This document shows, piece after piece, positions 1-8,708 of a DNA stretch of 64,000 nucleotides; within the stretch, counting starts at the first letter, position 1, and each line of letters starts with the position of its first letter. The notes beneath the pieces were generated by a model that saw only the letters and a list, made by a program, of their open reading frames with translations, searched no databases and had not been told where the DNA came from. Both the position numbers and the translations under genes were made by a program. Source of the stretch: Gammaproteobacteria bacterium (GTDB lineage Bacteria > Pseudomonadota > Gammaproteobacteria > GCA-002705445 > GCA-002716945); assembly GCA_002716945.1 (NCBI GenBank), contig PBCF01000002.1:316776-380775 (forward strand), read 5' to 3'.

Positions 1-1
1 C

Positions 2-403
2 TTTGTTGCTGGTATTGCAACATTAAATAAAATGAAAAAAATTAATGTTCAAATAAAAAATATAAATAAAGGTAATTATTTAAGAATGAAATTATATAAA
101 GTAGCAAAAAAATATAATATTAATATATCAATTTGCGGACTTGAATCGATACCAATATTGAAGTTTTTACATAAAGATTCAGATAGATTAATGACATATT
201 ATACCCAAGAAATGTTAAAAGTAGGTTACTTAGCTGGATCACAAATAGTTATGTCTTCATCACATACACAATCTATAATTAATCAATATATTAAAGCTGC
301 AGATGAAGTATTTAAAAGTATATCCAAATATATAAGCAGTAATAAAAAAGTTCCACTTAAAGGGGCTGTTAAACATAACACTTTTAAGAGATTGACAACG
401 TAA
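2..403 (+). CDS. Class III (glutamate-1-semialdehyde-like) aminotransferase, C-terminal fragment
   Basis: The frame is open to the left edge: reading from base 2 gives FVAGIATLNKMKK before the ATG at 32 that the ORF track uses, so the gene is cut by the window. The visible part matches the C-terminal small domain of PLP class III aminotransferases of the glutamate-1-semialdehyde aminomutase type (an 'AGIATL..M' helix, then a hydrophobic 'GYLAGSQIVMSSSHT' stretch and a terminal helix). The PLP lysine would lie upstream and cannot be checked. It precedes wzz in the glycan locus, so a role in amino-sugar or glycan building-block synthesis is likelier than heme synthesis; this is inference. Confidence 0.7.
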   Translation, partial: FVAGIATLNKMKKINVQIKNINKGNYLRMKLYKVAKKYNINISICGLESIPILKFLHKDSDRLMTYYTQEMLKVGYLAGSQIVMSSSHTQSIINQYIKAADEVFKSISKYISSNKKVPLKGAVKHNTFKRLTT

Positions 404-442
404 TTGTTTGTATATACTATATTTTACTATCAATAATTTAAA

Positions 443-1486
443 ATGACACAAGATATTAATTTAACAAATTTTATTAATACACTTAAAGAAAAAAAAAGAG
501 TTGCACAAATTATTGTCGTAGCATCTTTAGTTCTTTCTATAATTTATTCACTAACAGCTCAAAAATTATATAAGTCTAGTATATACGTTATACCCCCACA
601 ATCTAAATATGTAAATATGCTTAACGTATTCGATGATGATGGCAAATTACTTATAAACAGAGAAATTCGAGTAAAAGATGTTTATAAAGTATTTGTATTA
701 AATGCACAATCACGAAAACATCAAAGAAACTTTTTTTTTAAAAATGAATTGTATAAACATTTTAGTGAATCTAATCAAGAAATATCATTTGAAGAAAATT
801 TTCACAAAAAATTAAAGTTTGTTATAGACTCTGGTGTTATGTCAAGAGAAATCAGAGATGAACAGTTCTTAACAATTTCTTTTATACATACAGACCCTAA
901 AATAGCAGCAAAGTGGTTAAATGAATATGTAGATATGTCAAATAAATTAACTTCAAAAGAATTGGCTGATAGTATTAATGAGTTAATTCAAAACACTAAA
1001 AATCAACTAGTTGGACAAGCTTTGAGTAAAAGAAATTTAGCTAAAAAAACTATGGAAGACAGAATTATTCAACTAGAAGAAGCATTAAAGATAGCAAATC
1101 AATTAAATATCACAGAAAGATCAAGTGCAAGCTCTAATCAACAAAGTGTAATTTTATCTGATGGAGAGAATTTGGTTGCTGAAGATCCTTTATATTTAAT
1201 TGGCTCAAAAGCACTTATGGTTGAAATTGATGCAATAAAGAATAGAAAATCTGCAGAATCTTTTATACCAGGATTAAGAAGAATTGAACAAAGAATTCAA
1301 TCGCTTGATTCTATTATTGTAGATGGAAATTTAATAAAATCAGCTGAAATTGATCAGAAAGCTATAGCACCATCAAATAGATTTGCGCCTAAAAGAAAAC
1401 TGATTGTTTTGTTGGGTACTAGTTTCGGTGTTTTCTTAGCATTCATATATCTTTTAATTTCAGCTTTTATATCAAGAAAAATATAA
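443..1486 (+). CDS. wzz: Wzz-type polysaccharide chain-length regulator
   Basis: Inner-membrane polysaccharide co-polymerase that sets the modal length of the polymer made by a Wzy polymerase. It has a first membrane segment at about residues 20-39, a long periplasmic part with a coiled-coil-like charged middle (about 170-220), and a second membrane segment at about 320-343. The second segment is preceded by the Wzz-type motif ending in 'APSNRFAPKRKLIVLLG'. The length of 347 residues fits Wzz proteins without a cytoplasmic tyrosine kinase. It lies just upstream of a flippase gene and 4 kb before a Wzy-like polymerase. Family assignment is firm; which polymer it controls is inference. Confidence 0.88.
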   Translation: MTQDINLTNFINTLKEKKRVAQIIVVASLVLSIIYSLTAQKLYKSSIYVIPPQSKYVNMLNVFDDDGKLLINREIRVKDVYKVFVLNAQSRKHQRNFFFKNELYKHFSESNQEISFEENFHKKLKFVIDSGVMSREIRDEQFLTISFIHTDPKIAAKWLNEYVDMSNKLTSKELADSINELIQNTKNQLVGQALSKRNLAKKTMEDRIIQLEEALKIANQLNITERSSASSNQQSVILSDGENLVAEDPLYLIGSKALMVEIDAIKNRKSAESFIPGLRRIEQRIQSLDSIIVDGNLIKSAEIDQKAIAPSNRFAPKRKLIVLLGTSFGVFLAFIYLLISAFISRKI

Positions 1487-1531
1487 TTCTTTCATTTTTA
1501 TCATATCTGAAATTTATTCATTAATTAATAA

Positions 1532-3328
1532 ATGAATTACAAAAATATTCATATAAATAGAATTTTTAAAATTCTAGATAATAAAGATCAAATATATTTA
1601 ATATTTATTTTTGTTCTAGCATTTTTATCAGGACTATTAGAAATAGCAGGTATTGCGTCTATAATCCCTTTCATAGGTATAATTTCAGATCCTCAATATC
1701 TTGATAATAAAGAATATTTAACAAATATTACAAACTACCTAGGCTATGATTATAATGATGCAAGAATATTTTTTGGTGTGCTGAGTATCGTATTATTTAT
1801 TTCAATAAACCTATACAATATATTTTATAATTGGAAAACAGTTATGTTTACTGCATATTTAGAATCCAAGATGTCTGCAATTGTATTAAAGAAATATCTT
1901 GATCAATCTTATAGCTTTTTTGTTAATTCTAATCCATCAGTATTAATGAAAAATGTATTAGATGAATCTTCACAGCTCTGTACTGGCTTTATATATCCAT
2001 ATATTGAGATCATTGCTAGAATAATGATATTAACACTAATTTCAATACTACTTATTAATGTAAATTATAAATTATTCATTGGGTCAACATTATTAATCTC
2101 AATTATTTATTTATTAATTTATAGATTTTTAAAGAATACAATGAGCGATTATGGTAAAAAGAAAATAATTCTAAATAGTTTAAGGTTTAAAACAGTAAAA
2201 GAAGTTTTTGATAATTTAAAAGATGTAAAATTTTATTCTATTGAAGACTATTATACTAAAATGTTTTCAAAATCAGCTAGTGATTTTTCTCTTAATGCAG
2301 GACGTGCAGCTATTTATCAAACAATACCCAGGTATATTATAGAAATAATTCTATTTGGTGGTATTTTCTTATCAATTATTTATTTACTATCTACTAATAG
2401 TACTTTGGTTTCATATTTACCTACCATCAGCGTCTTTATATTAGCAGCATATAGATCAATCCCTATGTTACAAAACATATTTGTTAATCTTACTAACGTA
2501 AAACTCAATTATCCAGTTTTAAAAATTGTAGAAGATGCAATCAATCTTGATCAGAAAAAACCAATAATTAATAAAACTATGCCTTTATTACAGGACTCTA
2601 TAAGATTTGAGAATATTACTTTTGGTTATAAGGATAATAATAATATTATTGATTCATTATCTTTTAAAATACAAAAAGGTGAAATGACTTCAATTATAGG
2701 TACTACCGGAATTGGTAAAACTACTTTGATTGATATTTTTTTAGGATTTTATAATCAAAAAAATGGGTACATTAAGATTGATGATAACATTGTAACAGAT
2801 GAAAATAGAGCAAATATGCTTAAATCTATAGGTTATGTATCACAAACAACATCTTTGCAACAAAAGAGTATAGTTGAAAATATTGCTGTAGGAATTGATG
2901 CTAAATACATTGACTATGATCGCATTAAAAAAGTATCAAGAATAGTTGAATTAGATGAACTCATAAAACAGTTAGATGATAGTTATGAAACTGATATTGG
3001 AGAAAAAGGAGTAAAAATTAGTGGCGGTCAAAGACAGAAAATTGGAATAGCACGAGCACTTTATTTACAACCTTCAATTCTTATATTAGATGAATCAACC
3101 AACGCTCTTGATACAGTTAGTGAAAGTAGAATTATTAAAAATATTAAAAAATTTAATAAAGATATAACAATTATTATGATTACACATAGGATATCTGCAT
3201 TAAAATTATCTGATACAATACTTATGCTAAAAAATAATAAAATGTTTAATTTAAAACTCTCTAATAAGAAAAATTTAAATAAAATTGATAGAATTATTAA
3301 TGACTATGACGAGAGAAATAAATGTTAA
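1532..3328 (+). CDS. PglK-like ABC exporter / lipid-linked oligosaccharide flippase
   Basis: A half-size ABC exporter with fused membrane and ATPase domains. Hydrophobic segments fill residues 20 to about 310, opening with 'LSGLLEIAGIASIIPFI', a motif I associate with the PglK/WlaB flippases. The ATPase domain shows Walker A GTTGIGKTT (about 390), signature ISGGQRQ (about 496), Walker B ILILDEST (about 516) and the switch histidine in ITHR. Such proteins flip undecaprenyl-linked oligosaccharides to the periplasm. No Wzx flippase is visible in the window, so this is the likely export step for the repeat unit. Its 3' end overlaps the next gene by 7 bases. Confidence 0.85.
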   Translation: MNYKNIHINRIFKILDNKDQIYLIFIFVLAFLSGLLEIAGIASIIPFIGIISDPQYLDNKEYLTNITNYLGYDYNDARIFFGVLSIVLFISINLYNIFYNWKTVMFTAYLESKMSAIVLKKYLDQSYSFFVNSNPSVLMKNVLDESSQLCTGFIYPYIEIIARIMILTLISILLINVNYKLFIGSTLLISIIYLLIYRFLKNTMSDYGKKKIILNSLRFKTVKEVFDNLKDVKFYSIEDYYTKMFSKSASDFSLNAGRAAIYQTIPRYIIEIILFGGIFLSIIYLLSTNSTLVSYLPTISVFILAAYRSIPMLQNIFVNLTNVKLNYPVLKIVEDAINLDQKKPIINKTMPLLQDSIRFENITFGYKDNNNIIDSLSFKIQKGEMTSIIGTTGIGKTTLIDIFLGFYNQKNGYIKIDDNIVTDENRANMLKSIGYVSQTTSLQQKSIVENIAVGIDAKYIDYDRIKKVSRIVELDELIKQLDDSYETDIGEKGVKISGGQRQKIGIARALYLQPSILILDESTNALDTVSESRIIKNIKKFNKDITIIMITHRISALKLSDTILMLKNNKMFNLKLSNKKNLNKIDRIINDYDERNKC

Positions 3329-4335
3329 CTAAAAATCTAAAAAATAAAAATATTTTAATAACTGGCGCCGATGGTTTTATTGGATCACACTTAACTGAAG
3401 CATTATTTAAATTTAATTGTAATCTTAGAGTTATGACAATGTACAACTCATTTAATACATGGGGTTGGTTAGATACAATCGATAAGAAAGTTTTAAAAAA
3501 TATAGAAGTTATATCTGGAGATATACGAGATAAAAAGTTTGTTAATAATGCATGTAAAAATATTGATTATATTTTTCATTTAGCATCATTAATCGCAATT
3601 CCACATTCATATAATTCACCATATGCATATTTAGAAACTAATGCATTAGGAACACTAAATTTAGTTGAATCAAGTTTAGAAAATAATATTAAAAAAATAA
3701 TACACACATCAACAAGTGAAGTATATGGAGAGTCATCTAAAATTCCAATAAATGAGTCAGAATTAATCAAAGCGAAATCTCCTTATTCAGCAATGAAAAT
3801 AGCTGCTGATCAAATAGCCTATTCTTATTTTAGTACTTATAATTTACCTGTAACTATTCTTCGCCCATTCAATACATTTGGCCCTAGACAATCATGTAGA
3901 GCTATAATACCTACAATAATTACACAATTATTAAATACAAAAAATAAAATTAAATTAGGATCATTATATCCTACAAGAGATTTTTTATATGTAACTGACA
4001 CAGTAGACGGATTTATCAAAAGTTTGTTATCAGAAAAAAATATAGGTGAAATTATTAATATTGGCTCAGGATATGAAATTTCTATTGGTAATTTAGTACA
4101 AATGATTCAAAAGATTATGAAAACTAAATTTTTAGTTACCACTGATAAGGATAGAATTCGACCTAAACCTGGAGAAGTGTTTAGATTAAAAGCAGATATT
4201 AAGAAAGCTAAAAAACTATTAAACTGGAAACCAAAATACACAGGGAAAGATGGTCTCCAAAAATCATTGTTAATTACTATTAAATGGTTTAAAGATAACA
4301 AACATTTATATAAGGATGATTTATATAATCAATAG
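3322..4335 (+). CDS. legB: LegB-like NAD-dependent sugar-nucleotide 4,6-dehydratase
   Basis: Extended SDR enzyme with the NAD-binding motif ITGADGFIGSHL near the N-terminus, the 'YNSFNTWGWLD' stretch I associate with LegB-type (GDP/UDP-GlcNAc 4,6-dehydratase) proteins, STSEVYG with the catalytic Thr/Ser region, and YSAMK carrying the YxxxK pair. In legionaminic acid synthesis LegB makes the 4-keto-6-deoxy sugar that the LegC aminotransferase then aminates. The next gene is indeed a DegT-type aminotransferase, but an atypical one. The other nonulosonate genes lie 18 kb downstream in the same locus. The dehydratase call is firm; the exact substrate is not. Confidence 0.75.
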   Translation: MLTKNLKNKNILITGADGFIGSHLTEALFKFNCNLRVMTMYNSFNTWGWLDTIDKKVLKNIEVISGDIRDKKFVNNACKNIDYIFHLASLIAIPHSYNSPYAYLETNALGTLNLVESSLENNIKKIIHTSTSEVYGESSKIPINESELIKAKSPYSAMKIAADQIAYSYFSTYNLPVTILRPFNTFGPRQSCRAIIPTIITQLLNTKNKIKLGSLYPTRDFLYVTDTVDGFIKSLLSEKNIGEIINIGSGYEISIGNLVQMIQKIMKTKFLVTTDKDRIRPKPGEVFRLKADIKKAKKLLNWKPKYTGKDGLQKSLLITIKWFKDNKHLYKDDLYNQ

Positions 4336-4340
4336 GAAGT

Positions 4341-5387
4341 ATGTTACATCAAAACAATAAAATTACAATTCAACCAAAATTTGATTACAAATTATTATTT
4401 AAAAATTTTTTAAAATATAATAAATATTTATCTAAAAAATATCTTTTTTCCTCAGGAAGAATGTCATTGTATTATGGAATTAGTAGTTTGCAAAAACGTC
4501 TAAATATAAAAAAGGTATTATTACCGAGTTTAATTTGCGAAGAAATAATACCTGTATTCAAAATGTTAGGAATTGAAATTATATATTATCAACTTAATGA
4601 AAATCTTGAAATTGATTATAATTATATTGAAAAATGTGTAAAAGAAGATAATTATTTTGTATTTATTATTAATTATTTTGGATATCCATCAAATTGGAAG
4701 AAAATTTTAGAATTAAAGAGTAAATATGGTTTTATGATAATTGAAGATAATGCACATTCTTTATATGGAAAATATAATGAAAAGAAACTTGGACTATTTG
4801 GCGATATATCATTTACAAGTTTTAGAAAAATTCTACCATTATTAACTGGATCTGAACTTAAAATTAATATAAAACATGAACGAATAGTATTAAATAAATT
4901 AACTAAATTTCCATCAAAAGATGAATTTATTTACTTATTTCGAAATTTTAAACCATCATTTTTAAACCCTAATATCAAAAAAAATAACTATACCGATAAA
5001 ATAGATATTGAAAAGTGTCAAATGGATTATTTATCATATAAAATCTACACTAACAATATTTTTGATGAGTTGTATATTGAATCAATAAGATATAAAAATT
5101 TTTTATACTGGAAAAACTTTTTAATTAATTCAGATCTTAAGTATTTTAATTTTATAAAAAATAAATTTTGTCCATATGTTTTTCCATGTATTGCTCCAAC
5201 TCAACAAGAGAAAGAATATTGGATTAATTGGGGAACTAAAAATAATATTAGTATAATAAATTGGCCAAAACTACCAAACTCTGAAAATTATTACATTGAT
5301 AATAATCAATTAAAAAATATCATATTTTTCCCAGTTAATCATCATAATGATATTTCATTAAACGCTAATTACTATGCTTATAATTAA
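4341..5387 (+). CDS. Divergent DegT/DnrJ/EryC1-like PLP aminotransferase
   Basis: Shows the fold landmarks of the DegT/DnrJ/EryC1 family. SSGRMSLYYGI is the N-terminal cofactor loop, PSLICEEIIPVF corresponds to the 'P.f......' strand, and IIEDNAHS is the aspartate strand. SFTSFRKILPLLTG carries the lysine expected to bind PLP. Glycines after that lysine are fewer than in classical LegC or ArnB enzymes, and the C-terminal half (about 200-348) is not recognisable to me. It starts 5 bases after legB with a good AGGAAG ribosome site, and overlaps the polymerase gene by 14 bases. It probably aminates a keto-sugar, perhaps the LegB product. Confidence 0.6.
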   Translation: MLHQNNKITIQPKFDYKLLFKNFLKYNKYLSKKYLFSSGRMSLYYGISSLQKRLNIKKVLLPSLICEEIIPVFKMLGIEIIYYQLNENLEIDYNYIEKCVKEDNYFVFIINYFGYPSNWKKILELKSKYGFMIIEDNAHSLYGKYNEKKLGLFGDISFTSFRKILPLLTGSELKINIKHERIVLNKLTKFPSKDEFIYLFRNFKPSFLNPNIKKNNYTDKIDIEKCQMDYLSYKIYTNNIFDELYIESIRYKNFLYWKNFLINSDLKYFNFIKNKFCPYVFPCIAPTQQEKEYWINWGTKNNISIINWPKLPNSENYYIDNNQLKNIIFFPVNHHNDISLNANYYAYN

Positions 5388-6714
5388 GAATTACCAGATA
5401 AATTATTTAAATTATTTAATAATAACCATCTTTTTTATAACATTTGGTATTCTATTTAAAAGCATTGGTTTGAAAATTCCATTTGTATTGTTACAATTTG
5501 GATTACTTGTTATTGCACTCTTATATTCTATTGTTTGTTTGTCATGCACAAAGATAGAAAACAATAATGTCTTAATATTTTATCTTTTTATTTTATACAT
5601 ATTTATTTATAACTTTTTATATGTATTTATCCGTTATAACGAAGTTGACAGTTCATTTTTTGATGTTTTATATTATGCTTTGAGTGAATTTAGACTTTCA
5701 ACAATAGGTTATTTTTTTCCATTAATATTTATACCACTTATTAATCATAATCTTGAAAAACTAGAGAATTCATTATTTATTATTATTAAAATAATTGTAA
5801 TTTATACATTATTAGAACAATTTATATCTTTGATTGGTTTTAGAAGTTTTTTTGAAAGTTTTTATATGAATGCCGGTATTATTCATAGTAATCAAATTGG
5901 AATGAAAAGTGGATTGGGATTATATAGAATTTGGGGATTAATTGGAACTCCATCACTCTTAGGGCTTTTTCATGTAATTACTTTATCTTATTTTTTATAC
6001 AAAAAAGATAGTACATGGGTACTATTAAGTATTCTTGCAGTAATCATGAGTACATCAAGAAGTGCATACCTGGCGTTATTAATTGTATTTTTTCTATATC
6101 TACTTATAAATCGTAAATATTTTATGCTTACAGTTATATTTGTTTCGTTATCATTATTATTATTTTCAATGTTTGAATATGTTCATTATTTAGAAGATAA
6201 GAATTCAATGGAACATATAGGATTACAAAAATTTATTTGGGGTATTGAAGGATATTTTTTACTATTATTTAAAGAGATAGATTATATAGGTACAGATGCT
6301 TCAATTTATGTAGAATTACAACGTGGTGATCTGATAATGCTTATAGATTATTTTTCAAACAATCCAATGGAAATTCTTTTTGGTAAAGGAATAACATATA
6401 TGTTTATTCATTCAAATATTCTAAATTTAACACCTTTTTCACAACACGTTCCCATTGGTGGAGATTATTATATTTTGACTTTTTTTGAACAATACGGAAT
6501 AGTTGGATTGATATTATTAATATCTACTTATATTATTTTTCCTTTCATTAATCTGATAAAAAGCAAAAATTATCTAAATTTTATTCCTATTATGTTTTTT
6601 GTTAGTTTGATGCATTATCCACCCCAACATGTTAAAATCTTAATGATATTTGTTGGATATGCTGTTTGGAAAATATATTTTTTAAAGAATGATCAAGATA
6701 AAGAATATACATAA
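5374..6714 (+). CDS. Wzy-like O-antigen polymerase / ligase family membrane protein
   Basis: Very hydrophobic protein of 446 residues with about ten to twelve predicted membrane segments and one long loop between about residues 270 and 370, the layout of Wzy polymerases and WaaL ligases. The stretch 'RIWGLIGTPSLLG' followed by 'MSTSRSAYLAL' resembles the Wzy_C/O-antigen ligase core (a G...P......L segment and an S(R/K)(S/T) motif). Sequence alone does not separate polymerase from ligase. Position beside wzz and the flippase favours polymerase. It overlaps the preceding aminotransferase by 14 bases, which suggests translational coupling. Confidence 0.7.
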   Translation: MLIIKNYQINYLNYLIITIFFITFGILFKSIGLKIPFVLLQFGLLVIALLYSIVCLSCTKIENNNVLIFYLFILYIFIYNFLYVFIRYNEVDSSFFDVLYYALSEFRLSTIGYFFPLIFIPLINHNLEKLENSLFIIIKIIVIYTLLEQFISLIGFRSFFESFYMNAGIIHSNQIGMKSGLGLYRIWGLIGTPSLLGLFHVITLSYFLYKKDSTWVLLSILAVIMSTSRSAYLALLIVFFLYLLINRKYFMLTVIFVSLSLLLFSMFEYVHYLEDKNSMEHIGLQKFIWGIEGYFLLLFKEIDYIGTDASIYVELQRGDLIMLIDYFSNNPMEILFGKGITYMFIHSNILNLTPFSQHVPIGGDYYILTFFEQYGIVGLILLISTYIIFPFINLIKSKNYLNFIPIMFFVSLMHYPPQHVKILMIFVGYAVWKIYFLKNDQDKEYT

Positions 6715-6767
6715 ATTATTACACTATAGATAATAATAAAATATGATTTAGATAATTAAAGAGACTA

Positions 6768-8699
6768 ATGCAAAATTTTTTAATTCAATTACCTAGAAAC
6801 TTAAAAAGATTATTACTTATATCAATCGATGTAATAAGTATATGGATTGCATTCTGGCTTGCATTGATGATTCGTTTAGATGACTTTTTTTGGATTAAAG
6901 ATGGATATACGTTAACTAAGGCATCTCCTGATCAACTATATAATACTTTTTTGATAATTACATCGGTAACAATTCCAATATTAATTTTATTTAGACTGTA
7001 TAGATCAATCACTAGATATATATCTATAGAAACGTATATAAAAATATTGCAAGCAACCTTGATTTCTGTACTAATCTCAACTTTGATTATATATTACATA
7101 AATCATCCTATACCAAAATCAGCTTTACTATTGTATTTTATTATATTAACAGTATTTATGTTCATTAGTAGATTTATGGCAAAAAGTTATTTATTATCTA
7201 GAACAAAACTTTTTAGAAAGAAAATATTAATATTTGGTCTGGATCAACCATCAATACATCTAGCAAATATTTTGAAAAATGATCATGAAGTTAAACCGGT
7301 TGGTTTTATAAGTAATAACAATATTGATAAAAAAACAACTGTTTCAGAATTACCTGTTTACATGAGTTACGATATTGAAAATATTGTCAAAAAGAAAAAC
7401 ATACATGAGATATTAATTATACCAACCGAATCACCAACAGAACTTAGTAATATTATAAATTCATTAGAGTCATGTGAAGCGAAATTAAGAAAAGTTCCTA
7501 ATATAAACCTAGTAGCAAAGGGAAATATAAAAATTAATGACTTTAAGAAAATAGATATAGAAGATTTACTGGGAAGAGATTCTGTTAAACCAGATCCGTA
7601 TTTATTAAAATCATGTGTTGAAAAAAAAATTGTCATGATAACAGGAGCAGGTGGATCTATAGGTTCTGAATTATCGCGTCAAATTATAAATCTTAAACCT
7701 AAAAAAATAATTTTAGTAGAGTTATCTGAATTCTTTTTATATGAAATAGATAATGAATTAAATGATATTAATAAAAAAGAAAATATGGATGTTACCATCA
7801 AATCTTATCTTGGCTCTGTAACAGATCAAGATTTTGTACAATCAATTTTTGAATACGATAATATAGATACCGTTTATCATGCCGCTGCGTATAAACATGT
7901 TCCATTGGTAGAACATAATCCAATTTCAGCAATAAAAACTAATATAATCGGAACCAATATTCTTGCTCAACACGCATATAAAACAAATGTAGAAAACTTT
8001 GTTTTAATATCAAGTGATAAAGCAGTTCGTCCAACGAACATTATGGGTGCTACAAAAAGATTTACTGAAATTATTCTACAAGCTCTTCAAGATGTAGTTG
8101 AAGATTTACCAACAAAAAAATGTAGGACGAAGTTTTGTATGGTTAGATTTGGTAATGTACTTGATACATCTGGATCGGTGGTACCATTATTTAAAAAACA
8201 AATTGAGAAAGGTGGTCCTGTAACAGTAACAGATGCTAGAGTAATTAGATATTTTATGACAATCAAAGAAGCAGCAGAATTAGTTATACAAGCTGGTTCC
8301 TTAAGCAAAGGCGGAGATGTATTTCTTTTAGAAATGGGTGAACCTGTTAGTATTCTAGAATTAGCAAAAAAGATAATAAAATTATCTGGTCATGAAATAA
8401 AAACACCTGAAAAACCTGATGTTGGAATAGAGATTGTTTTTACAGGTTTGAGAGCCGGAGAGAAATTATATGAAGAGTTATTAATTGGAGATAATGTTAA
8501 TAAAACAGTACATCCATATATAATGTCTTCAAATGAAGAAAAACTAAGTTATGATGAAATTTTAGAATTTATAACAAAGTTTGATAAGCTCTCATTAATG
8601 ACTCCATTAGATGAAGTACATAAAATATTATATCAATCTGTAAAAGGGTATATACCTTATAAAGATAATGTCGTAGATATAGCTTCTACAAAAAAATAA
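6768..8699 (+). CDS. PglF/WbpM-like membrane-bound UDP-GlcNAc 4,6-dehydratase
   Basis: Full-length large member of the FlaA1/WbpM/PglF family. About four N-terminal membrane helices (residues 12-140) precede a CoA-binding-like Rossmann segment, then the catalytic SDR domain. The SDR domain has GAGGSIGSEL (about 291), YHAAAYKHVPLVE (about 370), and SSDKAVRPTN followed by MGATKR (about 425). Methionine in place of the usual catalytic tyrosine is typical of this family. It makes UDP-4-keto-6-deoxy-hexosamine, the precursor of bacillosamine, QuiNAc or FucNAc. It is separate from legB, so two 4,6-dehydratase branches are encoded here. A 53-base gap with an AAAGAGA site precedes it. Confidence 0.87.
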   Translation: MQNFLIQLPRNLKRLLLISIDVISIWIAFWLALMIRLDDFFWIKDGYTLTKASPDQLYNTFLIITSVTIPILILFRLYRSITRYISIETYIKILQATLISVLISTLIIYYINHPIPKSALLLYFIILTVFMFISRFMAKSYLLSRTKLFRKKILIFGLDQPSIHLANILKNDHEVKPVGFISNNNIDKKTTVSELPVYMSYDIENIVKKKNIHEILIIPTESPTELSNIINSLESCEAKLRKVPNINLVAKGNIKINDFKKIDIEDLLGRDSVKPDPYLLKSCVEKKIVMITGAGGSIGSELSRQIINLKPKKIILVELSEFFLYEIDNELNDINKKENMDVTIKSYLGSVTDQDFVQSIFEYDNIDTVYHAAAYKHVPLVEHNPISAIKTNIIGTNILAQHAYKTNVENFVLISSDKAVRPTNIMGATKRFTEIILQALQDVVEDLPTKKCRTKFCMVRFGNVLDTSGSVVPLFKKQIEKGGPVTVTDARVIRYFMTIKEAAELVIQAGSLSKGGDVFLLEMGEPVSILELAKKIIKLSGHEIKTPEKPDVGIEIVFTGLRAGEKLYEELLIGDNVNKTVHPYIMSSNEEKLSYDEILEFITKFDKLSLMTPLDEVHKILYQSVKGYIPYKDNVVDIASTKK

Positions 8700-8708
8700 A
8701 ATATATTA

